From assembly GCF_000712075.1 (NCBI RefSeq), contig NZ_JONW01000005.1:997001-1061000 (forward strand): a DNA stretch of 64,000 nt, written 5' to 3'. The notes beneath the pieces were generated by a model that had not been told where the DNA came from, did no database searches, and worked only from the letters and a program-made list of their open reading frames with translations. Source of the DNA: Caulobacter sp. UNC358MFTsu5.1. GTDB lineage: Bacteria > Pseudomonadota > Alphaproteobacteria > Caulobacterales > Caulobacteraceae. Positions 38,995 to 47,315 of this stretch are shown here, piece after piece. The translations under genes and the position numbers were made by a program. Position 1 is the stretch's first letter; each line of letters opens with the position of its first letter.

Positions 38995-41157
38995 CTACTG
39001 GGGCGGCCCGCCCGGCCCCTGGAAGTCGAAGGCGGCGTCCTTGCGCTTGCCGGCCCCGAAGGTCCAGGCCAGGCTGACGCGGAGCATGCGGGCGTCGACG
39101 TCGCGGACCACCAGGCTCTTCAGGGCCGGCGTGTCGATCACCTCCTTGTTGCGGTAGAGGCCCAGGACGTCCTGGACCGTGACCACCAGCGACAGGCGAT
39201 CGTCGATCTTGCGGCGATAGCCCAGGTCGATCCCGGTCGAGGACATCGTGTAGCCCTGGGCGGTCAGGCGCTTGCCGTTGACGAAGCCGTTGACCTGCAG
39301 CAGGTCCTTGGCCGTGGCCTGCCAGCTGAGGCTGGCCCGGCCCGAGGCGGCGGTCATCGAGCGCTTGTCGGCGAAACCCAGATTGGCCGCGTCCAGCTCG
39401 GACCAGAACAGGTTGGAGCTGAGATTGTAGGTCAGGGTCTTGGAGAGCTTGCCGTTCAGCACCAGCTCCAGCCCGCCGTTGCGGCTCTGGGCGACATTGG
39501 CCTTGGTGGTGACGAACACCCCGCCGCCGACATCGGCGACCACGTCGCTCATCACCTTGTCGTTCAGGCGGTAGTACAGGGTGGCCATGGCCAGCAGCGG
39601 GGCCTTGCGGTACTGCCAGCCCAGCTCGAACGACTGGGTCTCCTGGGGCTTCAGGTTCGGATTGCCGATCCGGTAGTTGAGCGGGTCCAGCATGAACGGG
39701 ACGGGGCTCAGGTCGAACGGGCCGGGGCGCTGCAGGCGTTCGCTGTAGCTGGCGGTCAGCTTCTGGCGCTCGCCCAGCGGGTAGGACAGGTGCAGGCTGG
39801 GCAGCCAGTCGGCCGTATCGTTCTCGTCCCGGCGGTCGGGCGTGGCCAGGTCCAGCTGGGACTTCTCGTAGCGCAGGCCGGCCAGCACGGTCAGCGCGCC
39901 CACCGGCCGCTCGTAGGTGGCGTAGGCCTGGCTCAGGGTCTGCTCGTACAGGAAGATGCTGGTCAGCAGCGGGTCGGGGACCAGCGCGTCCAGGGCCGCG
40001 CCCCGGAAGCCCCGGTTGGTGTAGCCGTTGTCATCGAACTGCAGGTCGAACCCCAGCTTCAGCGTCCGCCCCTCGCCCACCGGCCGGACATAGTCGCCCT
40101 TCAGGTCGGTCTGGCGGACGTCGTAGCCCAGGCGCTGCTGGTCGAAGGCGCTGGAGGCCGCCGGCAAGGTGTTGACGGTATGGCCGGTCCGGACCCGGTT
40201 ATCGTCCGTGACGTCATAGCTGAGCTTCAGGGTCAGCTCGTGGCCGTCGCCGTCGAACTTGCGGCGCAGGTTGCCGCTGACCGAGGCGTTGTCGCGCCGC
40301 TGGCGGACGGTCAGGTCGCGGTCATAGGCCTGGGTCGGATCGCCGGCGCCGTCCTGGCGGTCCGTGCTGGACCGGGTGTCGACCGCCAGGTCGAAGCGCG
40401 ACAGCCGCGCCTCGCCGCCCAGCCGCAGCGTGTCGGTCAGATCGTAGTCGACCGAGCCCTGGCCGGTGACGCTCTCGAAGTCGAGCTGGCTCGTCCCGCG
40501 CGTCTCGCTGTCGAGATCGGCCTGCCGGCGATGCTCGTATTCGACTTGGTCGGTGGCGTCGCGGCGATAGCCCAGGTCGCCCGAGGCCGACAGCTTGCCG
40601 CCGTTGTAGCCGACATTGCCGCTGATCCCGCCGCGTCCGGAATCGCCGGTGGTCAGGCGCAGCCCGCTGGTGCGGCCGGCCCCCTTGGCCTTCTTGGTGA
40701 TCAGGTTGATGACCCCGCCCGTGCCGTCGCCCCTGAACTCGGCCGAGGGGTTGGTGCTGACCTCGACCCGGTCGACGCGGTCGGCCGACATCTGCTGCAG
40801 CGCCTGGCCGCGCCCTTCGCCCTGGAACAGGCTCGAGGACTTGCCGTCGATCAGGATGGTCACCGACGAGTCGCCGCGCAGGCTGACATTGCCCTGCAGA
40901 TCGACCTCGACCGACGGGATGTTGCGCAGGGCGTCGGCCACCGTGCCGGCCTGGCTGGAGAGATCGCTGGAGACGCTGTAGCTGCGCCGGTCGATCGAGG
41001 TGCGGACCTGGGGCGCGTCGGCCTTGACCTCCACGGCGCTGACGCCCGTCGCCGCCTCGGCGGGCTTCGGCGGCGCCGCGACGGGCGTGGACGCGGGAGT
41101 CGCCGCCGGAGCGGCTTGAGCGGCGGCGAGCGCCGCCCAGACGAGGCCGATATGCAC
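38995..41157 (-). CDS. TonB-dependent receptor / outer-membrane beta-barrel protein
   Basis: Protein of 720 aa, signal peptide then an Ala/Pro-rich spacer to about residue 40. The plug is VADALRNIPSVEVDLQGNVSLRGDSSVTILIDGK and VEVSTNPSAEFRGDGTGGVINLITKK, of the TonB receptor class with short, regular barrels. The C terminus ends RVSLAWTFGAGKR plus tail. It is divergent from the BlaI/M56 genes and downstream of two BlaI-type operators, so its expression is probably derepressed by that sensor. Confidence 0.85.
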   Translation of the reverse strand: MHIGLVWAALAAAQAAPAATPASTPVAAPPKPAEAATGVSAVEVKADAPQVRTSIDRRSYSVSSDLSSQAGTVADALRNIPSVEVDLQGNVSLRGDSSVTILIDGKSSSLFQGEGRGQALQQMSADRVDRVEVSTNPSAEFRGDGTGGVINLITKKAKGAGRTSGLRLTTGDSGRGGISGNVGYNGGKLSASGDLGYRRDATDQVEYEHRRQADLDSETRGTSQLDFESVTGQGSVDYDLTDTLRLGGEARLSRFDLAVDTRSSTDRQDGAGDPTQAYDRDLTVRQRRDNASVSGNLRRKFDGDGHELTLKLSYDVTDDNRVRTGHTVNTLPAASSAFDQQRLGYDVRQTDLKGDYVRPVGEGRTLKLGFDLQFDDNGYTNRGFRGAALDALVPDPLLTSIFLYEQTLSQAYATYERPVGALTVLAGLRYEKSQLDLATPDRRDENDTADWLPSLHLSYPLGERQKLTASYSERLQRPGPFDLSPVPFMLDPLNYRIGNPNLKPQETQSFELGWQYRKAPLLAMATLYYRLNDKVMSDVVADVGGGVFVTTKANVAQSRNGGLELVLNGKLSKTLTYNLSSNLFWSELDAANLGFADKRSMTAASGRASLSWQATAKDLLQVNGFVNGKRLTAQGYTMSSTGIDLGYRRKIDDRLSLVVTVQDVLGLYRNKEVIDTPALKSLVVRDVDARMLRVSLAWTFGAGKRKDAAFDFQGPGGPPQ

Positions 41158-41209
41158 GTGAAGATCCCCCTGGGAAAGCCGCTGGCGGGCGCGGCGGAAT
41201 GGCTTATGA

Positions 41210-41242
41210 TACAGCTGTACTTTCGACTAGAATACAAATGTA
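41210..41242. promoter_or_regulatory. Two BlaI/MecI-type operators
   Basis: TACAGCTGTA (41210-41219) and TACAAATGTA (41233-41242), each followed by CTTTCG, form a 23-bp direct repeat of the family core TACA-N2-TGTA. They lie in the 107-bp gap between the receptor (minus) and blaI-like (plus) genes. Confidence 0.85.
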
Positions 41243-41264
41243 CTTTCGGTAATGGAGGCGGCAC

Positions 41265-41633
41265 GTGCGGATTTCGGGCGCGGAGAGCCAGGTGATGGAA
41301 GCGCTGTGGCGATGCGGACCGCTGACGCCGGACGGCGTGGTGGCGGAGGTGGGCGAGGCCCACGACTGGGCGCCGGGCACGGTCAAGACCCTGGTCACCC
41401 GCCTGCTGCGCAAGGGCGCCATCGCCGGGTCGCGCGAGGCGGGCGGCTATCTCTATCGCCCCCTGATCACGCGCGACGACTATGTGCAGTCCGAAAGCCA
41501 GGGCCTGGTCGACCGGCTGTTCGGCGGCGAGGTGGCCCCGCTGGTCGCCCATTTCGCCCAGCACCAGGCGCTGACGGCCAAGGACGTCCAGCTGCTGAAG
41601 GACCTGATCGCGGAGATCGAGGACGATGGCTGA
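41265..41633 (+). CDS. BlaI/MecI/CopY-family repressor
   Basis: Winged-helix repressor of 122 aa. ESQVMEALWRCGPLTPDGVV and GTVKTLVTRLLRKGAI form the DNA-binding domain, and the C-terminal helix LTAKDVQLLKDLIAEIE mediates dimers. GTG start with GGAGG upstream. It overlaps the M56 peptidase by 8 bp. Two matching operators precede it, so it should repress both the operon and the divergent TonB receptor. Confidence 0.9.
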   Translation: MRISGAESQVMEALWRCGPLTPDGVVAEVGEAHDWAPGTVKTLVTRLLRKGAIAGSREAGGYLYRPLITRDDYVQSESQGLVDRLFGGEVAPLVAHFAQHQALTAKDVQLLKDLIAEIEDDG

Positions 41634-43119
41634 CCTGCCGGAGCTCGGAGAGATCCTGCTGCGCGCCAACCTGGCCCTGGCCGTCGCGGTGGCCGGGGTG
41701 ATGGTCCTGCGCCTGCCCGTCCGGCGGCTGTTCGGCGCGCGGATCGCCTACGGCCTGTGGATCCTGCCGCCGCTGGCCGTCCTGGCCATGCTGGTTCCGG
41801 CGCGGCTGGTGACGGTGCGCCTGGCCGCCGCCGCGATGGAGGCCACGGAGACGGCGCTTCCGTCGGCGGGAGCGGTTCCCGGCGCCGCGCCGTTCGACGC
41901 CCTGCCGTGGCTGGTCGGGCTGTGGCTGGCCGGCGTGGCCGCCTGCCTGGCCTGGCAGACCTGGCGCCAGCTGCGGTTCGCCCGCGCGGCTCGGGCCGGA
42001 CGGGCCGGGCCCGCCGTGGTCGGCCTGCTGCGGCCGCGCGTCGTGACCCCGGCGGACTTCGCCCAGCGCTACACTCCGGCCGAGCGCGAGGTCGTGCTGG
42101 CCCACGAGCAGGTCCACCTGGAGCGCGGCGACCCGGCGATCAACGCCGGCCTGGCCCTGCTGACCTGCGTGAACTGGTTCAATCCGGCGGCCCACGCCAT
42201 GTCGCACTGGCTGAAGATCGACCAGGAGCTGGCCTGCGACGCCCGGGTCGTCGCCGCTCATCCCAAGGCCCGCAAGGCCTACGCCCAGGCCATGCTGAAG
42301 ACCCAGCTGGCCGCCCGCCCCATACCGCTGGGCTGCCACTGGTCCAGCCACCCCCTGGCCGAGCGCGTGCGGTTGCTGACCCGCCCGGCGCCTAGTCGCG
42401 CGCGCCGCCTGGCCGGGGCCGGCCTGACCGTGACCCTGGCCCTGGCCGGCGCCGTGGGCGCCTGGGCCGCGCGTCCGGCCCGGCTGGCCCTGGTCTACGA
42501 GACCCCGGCGGCGTCCGCCCCGGAAGGCGCGGCGATCCGGCGCGCGGCCTATTCGCCGTCGGCTCCGCGCGCCCCGTCGCCGCCCGCCCGGCCCGCCAGG
42601 CCCCACGGACCGGCGGCCCGGACCGAGGCGAAGGCGACCGCCGAACCCCTGGTCGCGGCCGCCGCGCCGACCCTAGAGCCAATCCGCCCGCCGGGCCTTC
42701 AGCGCCCGGCGCGCATCATCCAGGCGGTGGCCGACCGCTCGCTGGTCCAGCCCGGCTCGGCGGTGCGGGTCGTGGCCAGCGGCCTGGCGCCGGACGGGAT
42801 CGCGCTGTGGTCGGACTTCACCGCCTTCGGCTCGCAGCGGCTCTATCGCAAGGGCGCCTACGAGCGGGGCGGCAGCCGCTATTCGGTGTTCACCAGCGTG
42901 GTCCAGGAGGGCGAGCGCCTGCGGGTCACGGTCAGTCTGGGCCGGGCCTTCCGGCCGGAACTGACCGGCTCGATCGATCTCCTGCCTGGCAAGACGGGCA
43001 TCGTCCGCATGCCGACCGGCCAGGCCATGGTCGTCACCGCCACCGTCCGCCCCGAGACGCCGGAGGAGGTCGAGGAAGGCCGCCGGATGATCGAGCACGG
43101 GGACGCGGGTTGGGGGTGA
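41626..43119 (+). CDS. M56-family metallopeptidase, BlaR1-like sensor
   Basis: Membrane protein of 497 aa with N-terminal TM helices (LLRANLALAVAVAGVMVL, IAYGLWILPPLAVLAML) and zinc motif HEQVH (about residues 160-164), FNPAAH and the downstream ligand DQELACDA. A further TM (AGLTVTLALAGAVGAWAAR, about residue 270) is followed by a Pro/Ala-rich linker and a periplasmic domain of about 120 aa that is not a penicillin-binding domain. On signal it would cleave the BlaI-like repressor. What it senses is unknown. Confidence 0.88.
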   Translation: MADLPELGEILLRANLALAVAVAGVMVLRLPVRRLFGARIAYGLWILPPLAVLAMLVPARLVTVRLAAAAMEATETALPSAGAVPGAAPFDALPWLVGLWLAGVAACLAWQTWRQLRFARAARAGRAGPAVVGLLRPRVVTPADFAQRYTPAEREVVLAHEQVHLERGDPAINAGLALLTCVNWFNPAAHAMSHWLKIDQELACDARVVAAHPKARKAYAQAMLKTQLAARPIPLGCHWSSHPLAERVRLLTRPAPSRARRLAGAGLTVTLALAGAVGAWAARPARLALVYETPAASAPEGAAIRRAAYSPSAPRAPSPPARPARPHGPAARTEAKATAEPLVAAAAPTLEPIRPPGLQRPARIIQAVADRSLVQPGSAVRVVASGLAPDGIALWSDFTAFGSQRLYRKGAYERGGSRYSVFTSVVQEGERLRVTVSLGRAFRPELTGSIDLLPGKTGIVRMPTGQAMVVTATVRPETPEEVEEGRRMIEHGDAGWG

Positions 43120-43127
43120 CTTCCAAC

Positions 43128-43254
43128 CCGCTCATCCCGGCGAATGCCGGGACCCAGATGGAATGGCGGTGAGGCTGACGCCAAGAGCGCCGAGCTCTTC
43201 CAATCAGTCACCCCGTTTTAGGATCTGGGTCCCGGCATTCGCCGGGATGAGCGG
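43128..43254. repeat. Family E inverted repeat
   Basis: Perfect 32-bp arms at 43128-43159 and 43223-43254, sequence beginning CCGCTCATCCCGGCGAATGC, between the M56 (plus) and pgi (minus) genes. The same arms occur at 45509-45639. Confidence 0.92.
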
Positions 43255-43273
43255 ATCGAGTGGGGACTGATCC

Positions 43274-44893
43274 CTACTTCTTCAGCCGCGAGATCAGCGC
43301 CGTCGTCGACGGATCGTGGCTCCCCACGGCCCCGCTCTCCAGCTCCGGCAGGATGCGGCCGGCCATCACCTTGCCCAGCTCCACGCCCCACTGGTCGAAG
43401 CTGTTGATGCCCCAGATCACGCCCTCGACGAAGGTCTTGTGCTCATAGAGGGCGATCAGGGCGCCGAACGCCTGGGGCGTCAGGCGGTCCATCAGCACCA
43501 GGGTCGAGGGCCGGTTGCCGGCGAAGGTGCGCTGCGGGGCCAGGGTCGCGATCTCGGCCTGGGAGACGCCCTTGGCGGTCAGCTCGGCGACGACGTCCTG
43601 CGTGGTCCGGCCCACCATGAAGGCCTCGGCCTGGGCCAGCAGGTTGGACAGCAGCTTCTCGTGCATGCCGGCCGGGCCCTCGTCGGACTTCGCCACGCCG
43701 ATCAGCTCCATCGGGGTGATGTCGGTCCCCTGGTGCATGCACTGGAAGTAGGCGTGCTGGACGTTGGTGCCCTCGTCGCCGAACACCACGGTGGCGGTGC
43801 CGCGCTTGACCGGCTTGCCGTCCGGACCGACCGACTTGCCGTTGCTCTCCATCTCCAGCTGCTGGAGGAACGAGGCCAGGCGGCGCAGGCGGTGCGAATA
43901 GGGCACGACCGAGCGGGCCCGGCGGTCCAGGCCGTTGCGGTTGAAGATCTGGGCCAGGGCGATCAGCACCGGGGCGTTGACCTCCAGCGAGGCGGTGCGG
44001 AAGTGCTCGTCCATGGCCGCCGCGCCGTCCAGGAAGCCCTGGAACACCTCCCAGCCGCAGGCCACGGCCACCGACAGGCTGACCGACGACCACAGCGAAT
44101 AGCGGCCGCCCACCCAGTCCCAGAAGCCGAACACGCGGTCGTCGGCCACCCCAAAAGCAGCCGTCTTGTCCAGCGCCGTGGAGATGGCGGCCAGGTGCTG
44201 GTTGGCGCCGGTCTCGCCCAGGGCCGCGGCCAGCCAGGCGCGGGCGGCACCGGCGTTGGCCAGGGTCTCCTGGGTGGTGAAGGTCTTGGAGACCACGATG
44301 ACCAGGGTCTCTTCGGGGTCCATGTCGGCCGTGGTCAGGGCGAACTCGGCGCCGTCCACATTGGCCACGAAGCGCAGGTCGATCGACGGCTTCACCGGCC
44401 GCAGGGCGTCCCACAGCAGGCGGGGACCCAGGTCCGAGCCCCCGATGCCGATGTGCAGGATGGCCTTGAACGGCTTGCCGGTGGCGCCCTTGATCGCGCC
44501 CGAGCGGACGGCCTCGGCGAAGGCCTTCATCCGGCCGCGGACGGCCTCGACCTCGGCCATGACCGGGACGCCGCCGGCTTTCACGTCGGCGTCGGCCTTG
44601 GCGCGCAGGGCGGTGTGCAGGACCGCGCGGCCCTCGGACGAATTGATCGCCTCGCCGCCGAACATCGCGGCCCGGGCGCCCTCGACGTCGGCCGCGTGGG
44701 CCAGGTCGAGCGCGGCCTCGAGGCCGGCCTCGTCCCAGGCCTGCTTGGACAGGTCGACGTGCAGGCCGGCGACGTCCAGGGTCAGGGTTTCGAGACGCCG
44801 GGGCTCGGCCTCGAAGAACTCGACGATGCGCTTTTCGCCGGCGGCCTTGGCGGCGGCTTCCAGGCGGTTCCAGGCGGCGTCGAGATCGGCCAT
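43274..44893 (-). CDS. pgi: Glucose-6-phosphate isomerase
   Basis: Cytosolic enzyme of 539 aa that interconverts glucose-6-phosphate and fructose-6-phosphate. Signatures: HIGIGGSDLGPRLLWDAL, FWDWVGGRYSLWSSVSLSVA, and the C-terminal PGI signature around GVIWGINSFDQWGVELGKVMA. ATG at 44893 follows GAAGGA. Stands alone between repeat elements. In Caulobacter the main hexose route is Entner-Doudoroff, so PGI mainly serves cycling and gluconeogenesis. Confidence 0.95.
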   Translation of the reverse strand: MADLDAAWNRLEAAAKAAGEKRIVEFFEAEPRRLETLTLDVAGLHVDLSKQAWDEAGLEAALDLAHAADVEGARAAMFGGEAINSSEGRAVLHTALRAKADADVKAGGVPVMAEVEAVRGRMKAFAEAVRSGAIKGATGKPFKAILHIGIGGSDLGPRLLWDALRPVKPSIDLRFVANVDGAEFALTTADMDPEETLVIVVSKTFTTQETLANAGAARAWLAAALGETGANQHLAAISTALDKTAAFGVADDRVFGFWDWVGGRYSLWSSVSLSVAVACGWEVFQGFLDGAAAMDEHFRTASLEVNAPVLIALAQIFNRNGLDRRARSVVPYSHRLRRLASFLQQLEMESNGKSVGPDGKPVKRGTATVVFGDEGTNVQHAYFQCMHQGTDITPMELIGVAKSDEGPAGMHEKLLSNLLAQAEAFMVGRTTQDVVAELTAKGVSQAEIATLAPQRTFAGNRPSTLVLMDRLTPQAFGALIALYEHKTFVEGVIWGINSFDQWGVELGKVMAGRILPELESGAVGSHDPSTTALISRLKK

Positions 44894-45013
44894 GCGGCGT
44901 TCCTTCACACTGAGTCGATGCGGTTTGGTAAATCGGCGTTTACCCGGGCGGGCTTAGCAAACCCCTGCCGCCACGTCATGGCAGACCAATGACGTTTTTT
45001 GCGGGAGGTCCCC

Positions 45014-45505
45014 ATGTCGTGTGACGCCGTCGCCTTTTCGGCCATGCTGTTGTTCGCTTCGTTCAGTCCGGACGCACAGGCAAACGCCGCCCCGGCTGTC
45101 GTCCAACAAGGCCAGCCCCCAGCTTCAGTGGCTGGCGAGCCGCTGTTCGTCGACATCGTCGGCCGGGCCAGGAAGCTGAAGGCCCAGACCGAGGCCTACC
45201 GCGCCGCCCTGCCCAAGGACCCCGCCGCCGTCGCCGCCGCCCTGAAGGGCTGGGACGCGTTCGGGGTGAAGATCGGCGAGCTGTCGGACCTGGACATGAA
45301 GGGCCACGTCACCCTGAAGGAGCGCGGGGCGGTCGACGACCTCAAGTGCATCCTGCGCGGCATCAGCCAGGACCTGCCCGAGAAGCTGAAGGCGGTGGCG
45401 CAGGCCAAGACCGTCAAGGATCAAGACCTGGCGTTAAGGGACATGGTCTATCTGCTGAACGACAACGTCGAGGTGATCACCGCGCCGCCGCAGCCGGCGG
45501 CTTAA
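45014..45505 (+). CDS. Secreted hypothetical protein
   Basis: Protein of 163 aa with a signal peptide (AFSAMLLFASFSPDAQANA, cleavage about residue 24). The mature part is helical (VDIVGRARKLKAQTEAYRAAL, LKCILRGISQDLPEKLKAVAQ) and has one Cys. ATG at 45014 follows GGGAGGT. No family recognised. It is divergent from pgi. Confidence 0.7.
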   Translation: MSCDAVAFSAMLLFASFSPDAQANAAPAVVQQGQPPASVAGEPLFVDIVGRARKLKAQTEAYRAALPKDPAAVAAALKGWDAFGVKIGELSDLDMKGHVTLKERGAVDDLKCILRGISQDLPEKLKAVAQAKTVKDQDLALRDMVYLLNDNVEVITAPPQPAA

Positions 45506-45508
45506 AGA

Positions 45509-45639
45509 ACCCGCTCATCCCGGCGAATGCCGGGACCCAGATCCCAAGGCGTGGGGTCTGACGGGATGGGCTCACAGCGCAAGGAACCCACCACTCCGCT
45601 ATTCCATCTGGGTCCCGGCATTCGCCGGGATGAGCGGGT
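45509..45639. repeat. Family E inverted repeat
   Basis: Arms 45509-45542 and 45606-45639 are perfect over 34 bp and share their 32-bp core with the copy at 43128. Lies between convergent genes. Confidence 0.92.
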
Positions 45640-45650
45640 CTATGGGAAAC

Positions 45651-46259
45651 CTAAGCGTCCTTGTACTTCACCGAGCACCCGTACGGCTGGCTGTAGGCCA
45701 CCGCCACCTTGCGCCCCGCCTTCACGTCGTTGAGCGCCGCGGCGACGTAGTTCTTGGCCGTCTTCAGGTCCTCGACCTTGGCGCTGGGCGTATCGTCGAT
45801 CGCGCCCTCGTAGACGATCTGGCCGTCGCGATCGATGACGAACATGTGCGGCGTGGTCTTGGCCTTGTAGGCCGTGGCCACCGTCCCCTGCGGGTCCAGC
45901 AGCAGGGTGGTCGGCTTGGCGCCCTTGGCGTTCATCCAGGTCCTGGCGGCCGCGCCGTCGGGGAAATAGCCCTGCTTGCCCGGCGCCGACGAGGCGATGG
46001 TCAGCCAGACCACGCCGTCGGCCGTGGCCGCCTGCTGCAGGCCCTGCATGTTGCCGGAGTAGTGCTTGCGGACGTAGGGGCAGCCCTCGTTGACCCACTC
46101 CAGCACCACGACCTTGCCCTTGAACTCGGACAGCGAGCGGGTCTTGCCGTCCACGTCGACGGCGGTGAAGGCGGGGGCGGCCTTGGCGTGGGCCAGGGAC
46201 GGGATCGCCAGCATCAGCGCGGGCAGGCCGGCGGCGACGAGACGGCGGGTGATCGGCAT
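45651..46259 (-). CDS. Secreted thioredoxin-fold redoxin protein
   Basis: Periplasmic AhpC/TSA-type protein of 202 aa with a signal peptide (LPALMLAIPSLAHA). Domain: APAFTAVDVDGKTRSLSEFKGKVVVLEWVNEGCPYVRKHY, where the peroxidatic or thiol Cys lies in GCPYV; the usual CxxC partner is absent, replaced by V. Also TPHMFVIDRDGQIVYEG. A peroxiredoxin-like or thiol-relay role is inferred. It lies about 1 kb from the ScsB/DsbD gene, which could reduce it. Confidence 0.82.
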   Translation of the reverse strand: MPITRRLVAAGLPALMLAIPSLAHAKAAPAFTAVDVDGKTRSLSEFKGKVVVLEWVNEGCPYVRKHYSGNMQGLQQAATADGVVWLTIASSAPGKQGYFPDGAAARTWMNAKGAKPTTLLLDPQGTVATAYKAKTTPHMFVIDRDGQIVYEGAIDDTPSAKVEDLKTAKNYVAAALNDVKAGRKVAVAYSQPYGCSVKYKDA

Positions 46260-46419
46260 GGCGTTTCTCCCAGGATGAAACCCCTCCGGGGCGGAGGATT
46301 CCACAAAACCCCGTTCCGCGAAAGACTCGCAAAAACTCCACGCCGCCTGCACGGCCTCATCGCCGCACCTTCGCCATCGACGCTTGATAAGGCGCAGCTC
46401 GTTGTCCAGAAGACCGATC

Positions 46420-47160
46420 ATGCCGCCGAAGTCCAAGATCTCCGCCGTTCTCGTCACCCTCGGCCTGGCCTTGGCCGGCTGCGCCACCGAGACCAAGACC
46501 ACGGTCTTCGTGCCGGTCGTGGCGCCCACCCCGCCCAGCTCGCTGACGCCGCAGCCGGTGATGCTGTTCAACCAGACCAAGGACGGCCGCAAGCTGTTCA
46601 CCCTGGACGCCGAGTTCCCCTATTGCGACGTCGAGACCGGCAAGGTGATCGTGGTGCCGCGCTGGTACGTCACCGACTTCGCCAGCGTGCCCTGGTACGG
46701 CCAGGGCTTCGTCGACCCGCAGGGGCCGACGGCGCGGGCGGCCATCGTCCACGACTGGCTCTACACGATCGGCGAGCCGGGCAAGCGGCAGGAGGCCGAC
46801 GACATCTTCCTGCGGGCGATGCTGAAGTACGGCGTGCCGCCGTTCCAGGCCAACATCGCCTACAAGGCCGTGCGCATCGGCGGCGAGAAGGGCTACGGCC
46901 TGCCCACGGACTGGCGGTTCACCGATCCCAAGCGCCAGGACCTGTTCCAGCCCGCGCCGTTCGCCAAGCCCAGGACCGGGGCCGTGCGCGTCATGCCGCG
47001 CTGCCAGGGCTTCGGCGCCCTGATCCAGTCGGGCTGGCGGGCCTATCCCCTGCTGGTCCAGGTGACGGCCCCGCCGCCGCCCGTGACGGTGACCCGCACG
47101 CCGCTGGACCAGGTGAAGGAACGCCTGCCGTTCGGCGGCAAGGGCGATAAGAAGAAGTAG
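46420..47160 (+). CDS. DUF1353 lipoprotein
   Basis: Protein of 246 aa with a lipobox LALAGC (Cys about residue 21), so it is membrane-anchored. The DUF1353 core is VPRWYVTDFASVPWYGQGF ... RAAIVHDWLYTIGEPGKRQEADDIFLRAML. DUF1353 proteins occur in both phages and bacterial chromosomes; nothing else here suggests a prophage. The His and Asp in HDWLY are the conserved core of the family. Function unknown. Confidence 0.82.
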   Translation: MPPKSKISAVLVTLGLALAGCATETKTTVFVPVVAPTPPSSLTPQPVMLFNQTKDGRKLFTLDAEFPYCDVETGKVIVVPRWYVTDFASVPWYGQGFVDPQGPTARAAIVHDWLYTIGEPGKRQEADDIFLRAMLKYGVPPFQANIAYKAVRIGGEKGYGLPTDWRFTDPKRQDLFQPAPFAKPRTGAVRVMPRCQGFGALIQSGWRAYPLLVQVTAPPPPVTVTRTPLDQVKERLPFGGKGDKKK

Positions 47161-47175
47161 GATCGAGGCTCACCT

Positions 47176-47305
47176 ACTTGCCCCCACCTGGCGGCTTCGC
47201 CGCCTGTCCGCCCCCTTAGGGGGCGGAGCCACTCGCGCGGCGGCGGCGGCAGGGCTCTTCCCCCTCCGGGGAAGACGACCGCGAAGCGGTCCGTAAGGGG
47301 CAAGT
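47176..47305. repeat. Family B composite repeat
   Basis: Begins ACTTGCCCC and ends GGGGCAAGT, enclosing four or more hairpins (GCGGCTTCGCCGC, CCGCCCCCTTAGGGGGCGG, TTCCCCCTCCGGGGAA, GACCGCGAAGCGGTC). Inverted copy of 54316-54438. Located between convergent genes. Confidence 0.9.
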
Positions 47306-47315
47306 GTTCGCCGCT

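Noticed and set aside
46420-47160. DUF1353 protein as evidence of a prophage
   Set aside because: It has a lipoprotein signal and no phage genes near it; base composition is normal for the genome.
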